Notes under the pieces: generated by a model
What the model was told of the DNA's origin: nothing
Database searches by the model: none
Seen by the model: the letters and a program-made list of their open reading frames with translations, nothing else
Part shown: in pieces, positions 18,035 through 25,422 of the stretch
Position numbering within the stretch: position 1 is the first letter of the stretch
How the letters are laid out: the number at the start of each line of letters is the position of its first letter
Position numbers and translations under genes: made by a program
Assembly (NCBI GenBank): GCA_963575745.1
Contig: CAUYUJ010015711.1
Span: 288,293 to 316,896, forward strand
Length of the DNA: 28,604 bases
From: Prorocentrum cordatum
Taxonomy: Eukaryota > Sar > Dinophyceae > Prorocentrales > Prorocentraceae
Direction: 5' to 3'

Positions 18035-19096
18035 ATGGCCAGTCCCGCTCATGATGTGCTGCCAGGACCGACCCGCCCCTTCTGGGGCTGCCCGTCCTGC
18101 GGCGCGTCCGCCAACTATGCATCGCGCATTCGGTGCCGATGCGGCCGCCCTGCCCCGCAGTCTGTCGCAGACAAGGCGCGCAAGGCGGCCAAGCAGATGG
18201 AAGCCGGTGGGCCGTCTCATGCTCCTGGGGCTGCAGGTGGTCGCCGCCGTGCTGGGAGTGCGTGGGCGGCAGGACCGCCAGGCAGTGTGGATGGTGGCAT
18301 CGCCCGTGAGCTCGCCGAGCTCAAGCGCAAGTACGCCGCCCTCCAGAAGTCCCAGGCCGTGCCCACTCCCGTGCCTGCGCCTCCGCCCGATCCGCTCGAT
18401 CTTGAGGTACAGCGCTGGGAAGGTATCGTTGCCCAGTTCGCCAAGTCTGGCTTGGGCGCTGACGTCCCCAGCCGTGTCAGTGCCGAGCAGTCTCTGGCCG
18501 CGGCGCGCAAGGCTCGGAATGATGCCAAGCCACAACTTGCACGCCACACCACCCTCGGGCACAAGCTGCAGGATGCGATCAAGCGCCATCAGAAGCTCGA
18601 GTCCGACGTCAGTGCGCAGGTCAAGGTCGTCGAGGCCGCCGAGGAGCACCTCCGTGAGCTCAGGGCCAAGGTGCTGGCCGCCAAGGACCTGGTGGCTACC
18701 CTCCAGGAGGAGCTGCGCGAGTCTTGCCCTAAGGACCTGCGCCCTGAAGGGAGTGATGCTACCTCCTTCGTGCTGCCCGACCTCCCGACCACCGTGCTGG
18801 AGGCCGACGCCGACCTCAAGGCCATGGTGGAGTCGCCTGTCTTTGACAAGTTCAAGGAGGCTGTGCGTGCGGCTGCTGCCGCCCAGGCAGCCGCCGCTGG
18901 CCCAACCGTCGGGGATGAGGGCACCGACTGTGGTGAATCGGTTCCCGTCCCTGAGGATGATGATGTGTACCTTGACGTCGACGAGGAAGGCATCTCCCAG
19001 GTCATCTCCACTACCAAGTTTGCTGGTGACAAACGGGAGCTCCAGGAGTTGTTCAAGTCCCTCGGCCTCGTCACCAAGAAGCAGCGGCGGGGGTGA
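18035..19096 (+). CDS. Element 2 ORF1: RanBP2-like finger and coiled-coil protein
   Basis: A 353-residue protein, presumably the RNA-binding partner in the element's ribonucleoprotein. Near the N-terminus, W17-G-C19-x2-C22-x4-N27-x6-C34-x-C36 resembles a RanBP2-type zinc finger, but the last Cys pair has one residue between instead of two. Residues about 45-85 are Ala/Gly/Arg-rich. Heptad-like helices at about 88-105 and 150-235 (for example VVEAAEEHLRELRAKVLAAK) predict a coiled coil. A Pro-rich linker separates them, an acidic patch (PEDDDVYLDVDEE) lies near 315, and the end is basic (KKQRRG). Start chosen at the first ATG after a possible splice acceptor; it precedes the finger by 16 residues. 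ORF1 of element 1 has the same plan. No esterase or RRM domain was seen. Confidence 0.8.
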   Translation: MASPAHDVLPGPTRPFWGCPSCGASANYASRIRCRCGRPAPQSVADKARKAAKQMEAGGPSHAPGAAGGRRRAGSAWAAGPPGSVDGGIARELAELKRKYAALQKSQAVPTPVPAPPPDPLDLEVQRWEGIVAQFAKSGLGADVPSRVSAEQSLAAARKARNDAKPQLARHTTLGHKLQDAIKRHQKLESDVSAQVKVVEAAEEHLRELRAKVLAAKDLVATLQEELRESCPKDLRPEGSDATSFVLPDLPTTVLEADADLKAMVESPVFDKFKEAVRAAAAAQAAAAGPTVGDEGTDCGESVPVPEDDDVYLDVDEEGISQVISTTKFAGDKRELQELFKSLGLVTKKQRRG

Positions 19097-19104
19097 TCCT
19101 CACC

Positions 19105-19152
19105 ATGGTGCAGTACACCCGCGGGTCTGTGGCCTGCCGTTGTCGTGTATGA
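19105..19152 (+). CDS. Mini-ORF linking ORF1 and ORF2
   Basis: A 15-codon frame begins eight bases after the ORF1 stop (TGA, 19094-19096). Its ATG sits in CACCATGG, a strong initiation context. Its stop, TGA at 19150-19152, overlaps the ORF2 start ATG at 19149-19151 as ATGA. The peptide (MVQYTRGSVACRCRV) matches nothing I know. The geometry suggests a relay for ribosomes terminating on ORF1 to restart and reach ORF2. Whether it is translated is inference. Confidence 0.45.
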   Translation: MVQYTRGSVACRCRV

Positions 19153-22100
19153 GGCTACCAATACCCCCGATTTGCAGGAAGAAGTTGCCGCCGACATCGA
19201 CGGCGACACAGTTCATCGAGACTTTCAATGGCTCTGGGTGGTCCACGCTACGTGAGCGGCTCACCACGACTACCAGTGTCATCGTGTGCGCCCAGGAGCT
19301 TGGCTTGTCCGAGCTCACAGCGCCCCAGTCCCTGGCCGCGGTGCGCGCCCTGGGCTGGCGATTCCTCATCAGTGAGTCGTCCTTCAACCCCGCGACGCAG
19401 AGGTGCTCGGCTGGGGTTGGAGTTTTTGTTCGTGATGGGTTTGGCTTGCGATGGACTGACCCAGCGTGCAAGGCTATTGTGCCACATCGTGCCATACAGG
19501 TTACCATTGACCTCCCTGGTTTCTCGTTCAACATCGTGTGTGCCTATTTCCACGTCAATGACGGCATGCGTGAGAAGAATCTGTCCATGCTCAGCGCGAT
19601 CGGCGCCAAGATCATCCAGCCTCCGCTCACGGTCATTGCGGCAGATTGGAACAACTCACCTGCCGCCGTCGAGGCCACGGGCTTTGTGCAGAAGGTCAAG
19701 GCCGTCATCATGGCGCCTGCTGCAATCACCTGCCGTACCAGTTCGTCTACGTCCACGATTGATTTCTTCGTTGTAGGGCATGCTCTGTCTACGCTGGCTG
19801 CCAGCATCTTTGTGGACAGCACGTGGCATGTTAGACCGCACCGTCCTGTTTTGCTTGAGCTGCGTGCTAATGCACTTCAGGTCCGTCAGTTGGTCTTTCG
19901 GCGTCACAGTCGAATCCCCACCCACCTCCCGATCGGCTGTCCTCGTCCCCCTCCCCCGTGGGCGTTGTCAGAGCGCCTCCTGCCCAAGCTGCAGTTTTTG
20001 TCTGAGCATGGCTCCTCTCAGGAGGCCTGGGCTCTCATGAATGAAGTGTGGTCTCTCTTTGCCAATGCTGCCGAGCAGGAGCTACTTGACGTTTGCGATC
20101 TCCCCACCACCCGTGCGGGGTGGCGAGGAGCTCGCGTGCAGTCAGTCTGGGAGCCTATCGTCCATCGCCGACAGGAGCCCGATGATGGCACGCTGGTGGC
20201 TAACTGTTGGCAATGGATGTGCGGTATGCTCAGTGAGTTTTTGTCTCTCACGCGTCGTGATGATGTTGATTGGGTCTCGGGTGAAGGCGCTCACCATCTC
20301 CTGGCGGTGCGAGTTTCGCACGCGGGGGAGGGCTTGTGCGCCCGCCTGGACCGCTCGCTGGCGGCAGTACGCCTCCTGCTCACTCAATGGTCTCCGCATT
20401 TGCCTGGGGACAGCGAGTGGTGGGATACTGCTGATGCGCTCGCGGAGGAGCTCGCCACGGAATGTGATGAAGTCCAGGCGGAGCACTCCAAAGCCAGAGA
20501 CCGCTCCTGGAAGGAGTGGCACATCTTGGCGCTCAGCGGCTCGGCCAGGCGCATGCATCGCCTGACCCGCATCAAGAAGCTGTGGGAGCCCACGGTCTCC
20601 TCCTCGGTCCCTGGGTCGTTTACGTCTGAGCCGTGTCAGTTAGTACAGGAGGAGACCGTGAAGCTCGGAGGTTTTTGGCATGCGGAGGTGGAGCCTCCTG
20701 AGGCGTGGATTCCCGATCGCGAGGCTCTGGACGCTCTCACGTGTGTGCAGTTGCGTGCGGCGGCTCGGACTTTCTCGGAATCCACGGCCCAAAGCCTAGA
20801 CGGTTTTCACCCACGGCATGTCGAGATGCTCAGCGACACAGCGCTCGTGCAGCTCAGTATTATTTTCACGTGCTCGGAGCGCCTCGGCTTGTTTCCTGCC
20901 CAGCTCCTCTGGCTCCTCTTTCCACTGCTTGAGAAGCCGCAAGGCGGCTACCGCCCAATTTTGCTCGTCGCGTCCTTTGTGCGAGTGTGGGAAAAGGCAC
21001 GCCGCCCTCTTGTGGAGCCCTTCCTGGAAGCGTCCTCCCGCAAGTACTGGTCCTTTGGAAAAGGCAGGGGAGCTGAGGAGGCAGTGTGGCTTGCGGCGGT
21101 CCGCGCTGAACGTGGCCAGGCTATCGACCAAGAGACGGCGGGGTTTCTGTGGGATGGCCTCAAGTTCTATGAGTCGTTTAACTTGGAGCTCCTGCGTGAT
21201 CGTGCGCTGGCGTGCGGGCTCCCGCGGCCCCTAGTCAAGGTCCTGTTCAACTTCTGGAGGGGGCCCCGCCTGGTTCGACTGGGAGCCCATCACTGTCCTC
21301 TTGTGCAGTTTGCCCGCTCTGGGTTGCCAGCTGGCGACGTGTTCAATGACGCCTTCGTGCAGATCTACCTCCTCGGGGCCCTAGATGGTTTCGTGGCGCG
21401 GCACCCCCGCTTGGACCTCGGCGTGTACGTTGATGACGACTGCGTTTCCATGACGGGCCCCCGACAAGACCTCGTACCAGCCCTCGTGGAGGCCGCCCAG
21501 GACCTCGTCACCGTTTATAGGGAGGAGCTCCAGGTTGGCCTCGCCCACGACAAGGCGGTGGTCTTTGGGTCTTCCCATGATGTCGTTCGTGACCTCGATC
21601 GACGGCTTGCTCGTATCGGTGCTCGCTCAGCGGCTGCTACGACCTCTGCCACTGCGCTCGGTGCTGACTTTGCTCCTGCTCGTCCTCGTGCTGCGCCTGG
21701 CGCTACGTGTCGGATGAAGAAACGGTTTCGAGCTATGAAGAGACGTGTTGGCTTCCTGCGTTCGCTACGACGACGGCTCTCTGTTGGCAAGGCCAGACTT
21801 CACAAGATATATATATCTGGAGTGCGCCCTGCGACTACGTACGGCTCCCTCGTCACTGGCATGACGGAGAGAGAGTTGTTGGTTTTACGACGTGCCCTCG
21901 TCCCGTTCCGAGGAGGCTCGCTACCCGCTCGTATGCTCCTGTATGATGACCCAGCGTGGAAGGTAGCAGTGGCGCCCGTCATTCAATATTCCAAGGCAGT
22001 ATGGAACTCAATTGTGCATCCTGATCGTGTTGTGCTCTCGTGGAGGTTCTTGCAGAAGACGTGGGATGCTGTAGCCGCGAAGTCTCCAGTCTTGCAGCAG

Positions 22101-23819
22101 TCGCAGTGGAATAAGAGTGCAGGCCCCATTCACCGTGCCATGTTGTGTTTGCATCGCCTAGTTTTCACCTCTCCTGCCTTGCTTGCCAAGCAGTTGCATG
22201 CTAGTATTCTTCGCCATCATGGCCGTTGCTTTGCTGCCACTCTAACGCAGGGGCAGGGGCAGGAGGTTGCCGCAGATTTGATTGTCCAAGCTGTCCGTTC
22301 TAAGAAATTCTCGGCGCTGCAAAAGCATGTTGTAGCCTCCGTCTTTGCTGGGGGCATGTGGACCGAGGACCGCCTTGTGCAGCATGGCTTTGAATCAACA
22401 GGTCTATGCCCCTTGTGCTCCCAGCCAGATTCAATTCATCATCGTCTCTGGTGCTGCCCTGCTGCGGCCGCCGCTAGGGATGAGGCGACGTCGGCAGAGA
22501 TTGCAGCTGATGCGCGCGAGGAGCCCGGAGATCTCCTGTGGTCCAGGCTCCTGGTGTTCCAACCTCGCCCCGACGAGTTCCCTCCTCCCTCCTCTGAGTT
22601 GTTCCCTGTCTTCCAGGATGCCCAGGGCAACCCTGTGTCCCAGGAGACCTTCCAGGAGCTCAGCGCGGGATGTGATGTTTGTGTTGACGGCAGTGCAACT
22701 CGAACTGAATTCGCCCGTCTCAATCGAGCGGCTTATGCCGCGGTCTTTCTGGAGAATTCTGAGCAGTGCGAAGTCCGATGTAGGATGCAGGGTGTGGTGT
22801 GGGAGTCCTTACCCCAGACGGCGCCGTCCGCCGAACACCTTGCCCTAGCTATGCTTTCCATCTTCCAACGGGGCCCAGGGACCACGAGGCCGTTTTCCGA
22901 TTGTTTGGGCGCTGTGCGCTTGACTCAAAAGCCTGCCCCCGCCCAGCTTAACGGTTCCCAAGTTTTTGCTGGTCTGCGCCGTGGTGCGCTCCAGCATCCA
23001 GGGCACGCACACATCGGGCACGTTAGTCATACCCGTGCCCATCGCTCTGAAGAAGTCATCTCCGCGCTCCCACCTGATGAGGAAAGGATCGCGCGTGGCA
23101 ACCAGATGGCCGATTTGTTAGCCAAGGATGCCCTTTCCCTCCACCCCCGTGCCCCTCCCGCCACCTCGGAGTTGCATGGGCTTATGGTCAAACGCCTCCG
23201 CGCCGCCATTCGTGTGGCGGCGGCGGTCCTTCCCGCTTTCCCGCTCCCATCCTTTAAGAAGATCAAGGTGCCGAGCATAACGCGTGTTGTGTCGTGGCAC
23301 GAGTGGTGTCGTGTGGGGAGTTGGAAGTTGCGTTGTGCTCGGTGCCTTGGGGCTTGCCCTGAGCAGGACGAGCGACCCCTCACTCAGTGCCCAGGCCCCC
23401 CTCCGCTCCTTGTAAAGTTGCGTGAGTGTGAAGGGGTGGGCGGCCACGTCCTGAGGGCGTGCTGGACAGCACGCGATCAGGTCCTAGTGTATTGCTGTAA
23501 ATGCGGGGCCTATGCAGAGGAGAGGTCGAGTGGCGCCCTCTTCAAGGCTTGTCGCCCTGCCTTGACGCCCCAGCGGGCGTATGATCGACGGCGCCTGGAG
23601 GCTGGGCTTCACCCGCACTCGCGTCGGCGTGAGGAGACCCTCCAGGCGCCGACCCCTCTCGAGTCCGACCTCCTTCGGCGGTTGGTGGGTGGGACGGCTG
23701 GGTGGGCGGACGTCTCCTCCTCCTCCTCCGTCACTGCTGCCATCATTCGGAATCCTCGAATGGATGCGCTCGTGGCCCGTTTGCAGGCCAAGTTTTGGCA
23801 GTCGTCTTCGGGCTCGTAA
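19149..23819 (+). CDS. Element 2 ORF2: endonuclease, RT and RNase H polyprotein
   Basis: 1,556 residues. Endonuclease about 20-240: E50 in AQEL, D166 and N168 in ADWN, D205 in STIDFF, H231 in RPHRPV (the usual Asp before this His is Pro). Reverse transcriptase about 545-850: QGGYRP with R602, motif A D669 in LWDGLKFYE, motif B region near SGLPAGDVFNDAF, motif C YVDD with D762 and D763, then a basic thumb. CCHC-like knuckle: C1087, C1090, H1097 or H1098, C1102 or C1103. RNase H: D1180 (CVDGS), E1229, D1251, D1322 (GNQMAD). The C-terminus has a Cys-rich module, YCCKCGAYA (C1449, C1450, C1452). The protein would nick DNA and reverse-transcribe element RNA at the nick. The frame is also open upstream to 17607, over ORF1, but homologous domains begin only after 19149, so that ATG was chosen. 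Confidence 0.9.
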   Translation: MRLPIPPICRKKLPPTSTATQFIETFNGSGWSTLRERLTTTTSVIVCAQELGLSELTAPQSLAAVRALGWRFLISESSFNPATQRCSAGVGVFVRDGFGLRWTDPACKAIVPHRAIQVTIDLPGFSFNIVCAYFHVNDGMREKNLSMLSAIGAKIIQPPLTVIAADWNNSPAAVEATGFVQKVKAVIMAPAAITCRTSSSTSTIDFFVVGHALSTLAASIFVDSTWHVRPHRPVLLELRANALQVRQLVFRRHSRIPTHLPIGCPRPPPPWALSERLLPKLQFLSEHGSSQEAWALMNEVWSLFANAAEQELLDVCDLPTTRAGWRGARVQSVWEPIVHRRQEPDDGTLVANCWQWMCGMLSEFLSLTRRDDVDWVSGEGAHHLLAVRVSHAGEGLCARLDRSLAAVRLLLTQWSPHLPGDSEWWDTADALAEELATECDEVQAEHSKARDRSWKEWHILALSGSARRMHRLTRIKKLWEPTVSSSVPGSFTSEPCQLVQEETVKLGGFWHAEVEPPEAWIPDREALDALTCVQLRAAARTFSESTAQSLDGFHPRHVEMLSDTALVQLSIIFTCSERLGLFPAQLLWLLFPLLEKPQGGYRPILLVASFVRVWEKARRPLVEPFLEASSRKYWSFGKGRGAEEAVWLAAVRAERGQAIDQETAGFLWDGLKFYESFNLELLRDRALACGLPRPLVKVLFNFWRGPRLVRLGAHHCPLVQFARSGLPAGDVFNDAFVQIYLLGALDGFVARHPRLDLGVYVDDDCVSMTGPRQDLVPALVEAAQDLVTVYREELQVGLAHDKAVVFGSSHDVVRDLDRRLARIGARSAAATTSATALGADFAPARPRAAPGATCRMKKRFRAMKRRVGFLRSLRRRLSVGKARLHKIYISGVRPATTYGSLVTGMTERELLVLRRALVPFRGGSLPARMLLYDDPAWKVAVAPVIQYSKAVWNSIVHPDRVVLSWRFLQKTWDAVAAKSPVLQQSQWNKSAGPIHRAMLCLHRLVFTSPALLAKQLHASILRHHGRCFAATLTQGQGQEVAADLIVQAVRSKKFSALQKHVVASVFAGGMWTEDRLVQHGFESTGLCPLCSQPDSIHHRLWCCPAAAAARDEATSAEIAADAREEPGDLLWSRLLVFQPRPDEFPPPSSELFPVFQDAQGNPVSQETFQELSAGCDVCVDGSATRTEFARLNRAAYAAVFLENSEQCEVRCRMQGVVWESLPQTAPSAEHLALAMLSIFQRGPGTTRPFSDCLGAVRLTQKPAPAQLNGSQVFAGLRRGALQHPGHAHIGHVSHTRAHRSEEVISALPPDEERIARGNQMADLLAKDALSLHPRAPPATSELHGLMVKRLRAAIRVAAAVLPAFPLPSFKKIKVPSITRVVSWHEWCRVGSWKLRCARCLGACPEQDERPLTQCPGPPPLLVKLRECEGVGGHVLRACWTARDQVLVYCCKCGAYAEERSSGALFKACRPALTPQRAYDRRRLEAGLHPHSRRREETLQAPTPLESDLLRRLVGGTAGWADVSSSSSVTAAIIRNPRMDALVARLQAKFWQSSSGS

Positions 23820-23936
23820 GCCCTGCTCGGCGCGGGTCGGATTCGAGTTTTGCCGCCTTTTTGGCGTGTCGGATCCGTTCCTCCGTGTCGTGTAGGCCGC
23901 CCGTCGCCGTACCGTTGACGTTCCTTCTTGTTTGGG
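23820..23936 (+). other. Element 2 3' untranslated region
   Basis: Non-coding tail between the TAA stop (23817-23819) and the CCT microsatellite. It has a short CGCC-TTTTT-GGCG hairpin near 23851-23865 and the word GTCGGAT twice. There is no poly-A or AATAAA; the tail ends TTGTTTGGGT directly before the CCT run. In LINEs this region is usually recognised by the encoded reverse transcriptase. Confidence 0.5.
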
Positions 23937-24722
23937 TCCTCCTCCTCCTCCTCCTCCTCCTCCTCCTCCTCCTCCTCCTCCTCCTCCTGCTCTCATCCTC
24001 CTTCTCCTCCTGCTCCTGCTGCTCCTCCTCCTGCTCTGCTCCTCCTCCCCTCCCCTCCTCCTCCCCTTCCTCCTCCCCCTCCCCTCCTCCTCCTCCTCTC
24101 CCTGCCTCCTCTCCTCTCCTCTTCTCCTCTACTCCTCTCTCCCTCCTCCTCTCCTCTCCTCCTCCCTCTTCTCCTCGCCCCTCTCCTCCTCCTCCTCCTC
24201 CCCTCCTCCCCTCCTCCTCCTCCCTCCTCCTCCTACTCCTCCTCCTCCCCCTCCCCCTCCCCTCCCCCTCCCCCTCGCCCTCGTCCTCCTCCTCTCCTCC
24301 ACCTCCTGTCCTCCTCGCTCTTCTCCTCCTCTGCCGCCTCCTCCTCCTCCTGCTCTCCTTCATCCTCCACCTCCTCCTCCTCCTCCGCCTCCTCCTCCTC
24401 CTCATCTCCTCTCCTCTCCTCCTCCTCCATCCTCTCCCCATCCCCCCCCCCCCCCCCCCTCCTCCTCCTCCTCCTCTCCTCTACCTCCCTCCGCCTCCTC
24501 CTCCGCCTCCTCCCTCCTCTCCTCTCCTCCTCCTCCTCTTCGACCTCCTCCTCTCATCCTAATCCTCCTCTTCGTCCTCCGCCTCCTCGTCCTCATCTCC
24601 TCCTCCTCCTCCGCCTCCTTATCAATCAACTTCCTCCTTCTCCTCCACCCTCCCTCTTCCTCTTCCTTCTCCCTCCTCGTCATCGTCCTCCTTCTCCTCC
24701 TCCTCCTCCTCCTCCTTCCATT
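23937..24722 (+). repeat. CCT/CTC microsatellite, about 0.8 kb
   Basis: Starts as pure CCT triplets and becomes an irregular polypyrimidine tract, with a run of about 17 C near 24446. Leu/Pro/Ser-rich frames on this strand and Glu/Arg-rich frames on the other are composition artefacts. Confidence 0.95.
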
Positions 24723-24742
24723 GACCTGGAAGTCAATGGAAG
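24715..24742. repeat. Perfect 11-bp hairpin at the microsatellite edge
   Basis: CTTCCATTGAC (24715-24725) and GTCAATGGAAG (24732-24742) pair perfectly around CTGGAA. The left arm straddles the last CCT units, so the hairpin marks the junction with unique DNA. It is not followed by a T run that would suggest a terminator. Confidence 0.65.
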
Positions 24743-25422
24743 ATACGTTCTTGGCCTAAGCTGGCATTTTCTACCGCTTGGACTGATCGGCCCCGGCCCG
24801 CCGCGCCCTTCCTCTCCCTTCTTGTCCCTCCTCGTCGTCGTCGTCGTCGTTGTTTCGCCGTCGTGTCGCCCTCCCCATGCATGGAGCCTTCGTGGGCTCA
24901 CAGGAGCTTGACCAAGCAGGGCTAGCAGTAAGAGCGGTAGCATACTCGTTTTTCTCGGCGCTCCGGTGCCACCGCCGGGCTCTTGTAGGGCCTTCCCCCT
25001 GGGACGTCTGACCAGCGCCTCGCCTCGCCTCCTCCTTCTCACCTTTGGTGCCGTGCAAAGCCTGGCACGTCGTATTTGCGTGTTCGAAGGAAAGAAGTTA
25101 CCGGCAGTTGGCTCATTGGGCAGTTGAGGGATTGGCGATCTCAATTTGGAGCCTTCGGCTGCTCGCTAGTAAGGAGCTTGAGGTTGCTCTACTGGGCCGA
25201 ATCGAGTCAGTCCCTTTTCAGCAGTGGTGTGTTTTACGGCAGTGCTAATGAGGTATTCATCCGCAGCCTGTTGTCATTGTTTGTCGTGTTCGCACGGTGG
25301 CTTTCGGCAGCATTACTTCGGGCTCTGGGCGCACATATACATCTTCCTTCCGATTCGTGCTGTTCCTGTTCGAGTTCAGGGGAGGCGGGCCACTTTAGTT
25401 TTGATAGGGCACCGTCATGTAG
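24743..25422. other. Unassigned intergenic stretch
   Basis: Non-repetitive DNA of more balanced composition, with a short GTC run at about 24831-24850. Open frames of about 65-95 codons occur on both strands but show no recognisable domain. One plus-strand frame from 25076 runs on into the hexanucleotide array. No tRNA, SL or retroelement sequence was seen. Confidence 0.4.

Larger units (their letters stand above)
17930..23936 (+). mobile_element. Element 2: apparently intact non-LTR retrotransposon
   Basis: A short 5' leader, ORF1 (18035-19096), a mini-ORF (19105-19152), ORF2 (19149-23819) and a 3' untranslated stretch of about 117 bases follow one another without a disabling mutation. There are no LTRs, integrase or protease, so this is a LINE-type element copying itself by target-primed reverse transcription. 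Polymerase motifs and all four RNase H acidic residues are present. The 5' boundary is not certain; it lies between the poly-C run and ORF1. The 3' boundary is where the CCT microsatellite begins. A target duplication cannot be identified because both flanks are low-complexity. Clade unassigned; the ORF2 domain order (endonuclease, RT, CCHC, RNase H, Cys-rich end) is shared with element 1. Confidence 0.85.

Noticed and set aside
17607-19148. A 2,070-codon frame starting at 17607
   Set aside because: Its first 514 codons translate CT-rich DNA, the poly-C run and ORF1 out of frame. Recognisable domains begin only after the ATG at 19149.
23702-24911. Leu/Pro/Ser-rich and Glu/Arg-rich frames of up to 327 codons around the CCT microsatellite
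   Set aside because: Composition artefact of a polypyrimidine tract; no domain or conserved start.
24900-25150. tRNA-like words such as GTGTTCGAAGG
   Set aside because: No cloverleaf can be built around them with an acceptor stem and anticodon arm.
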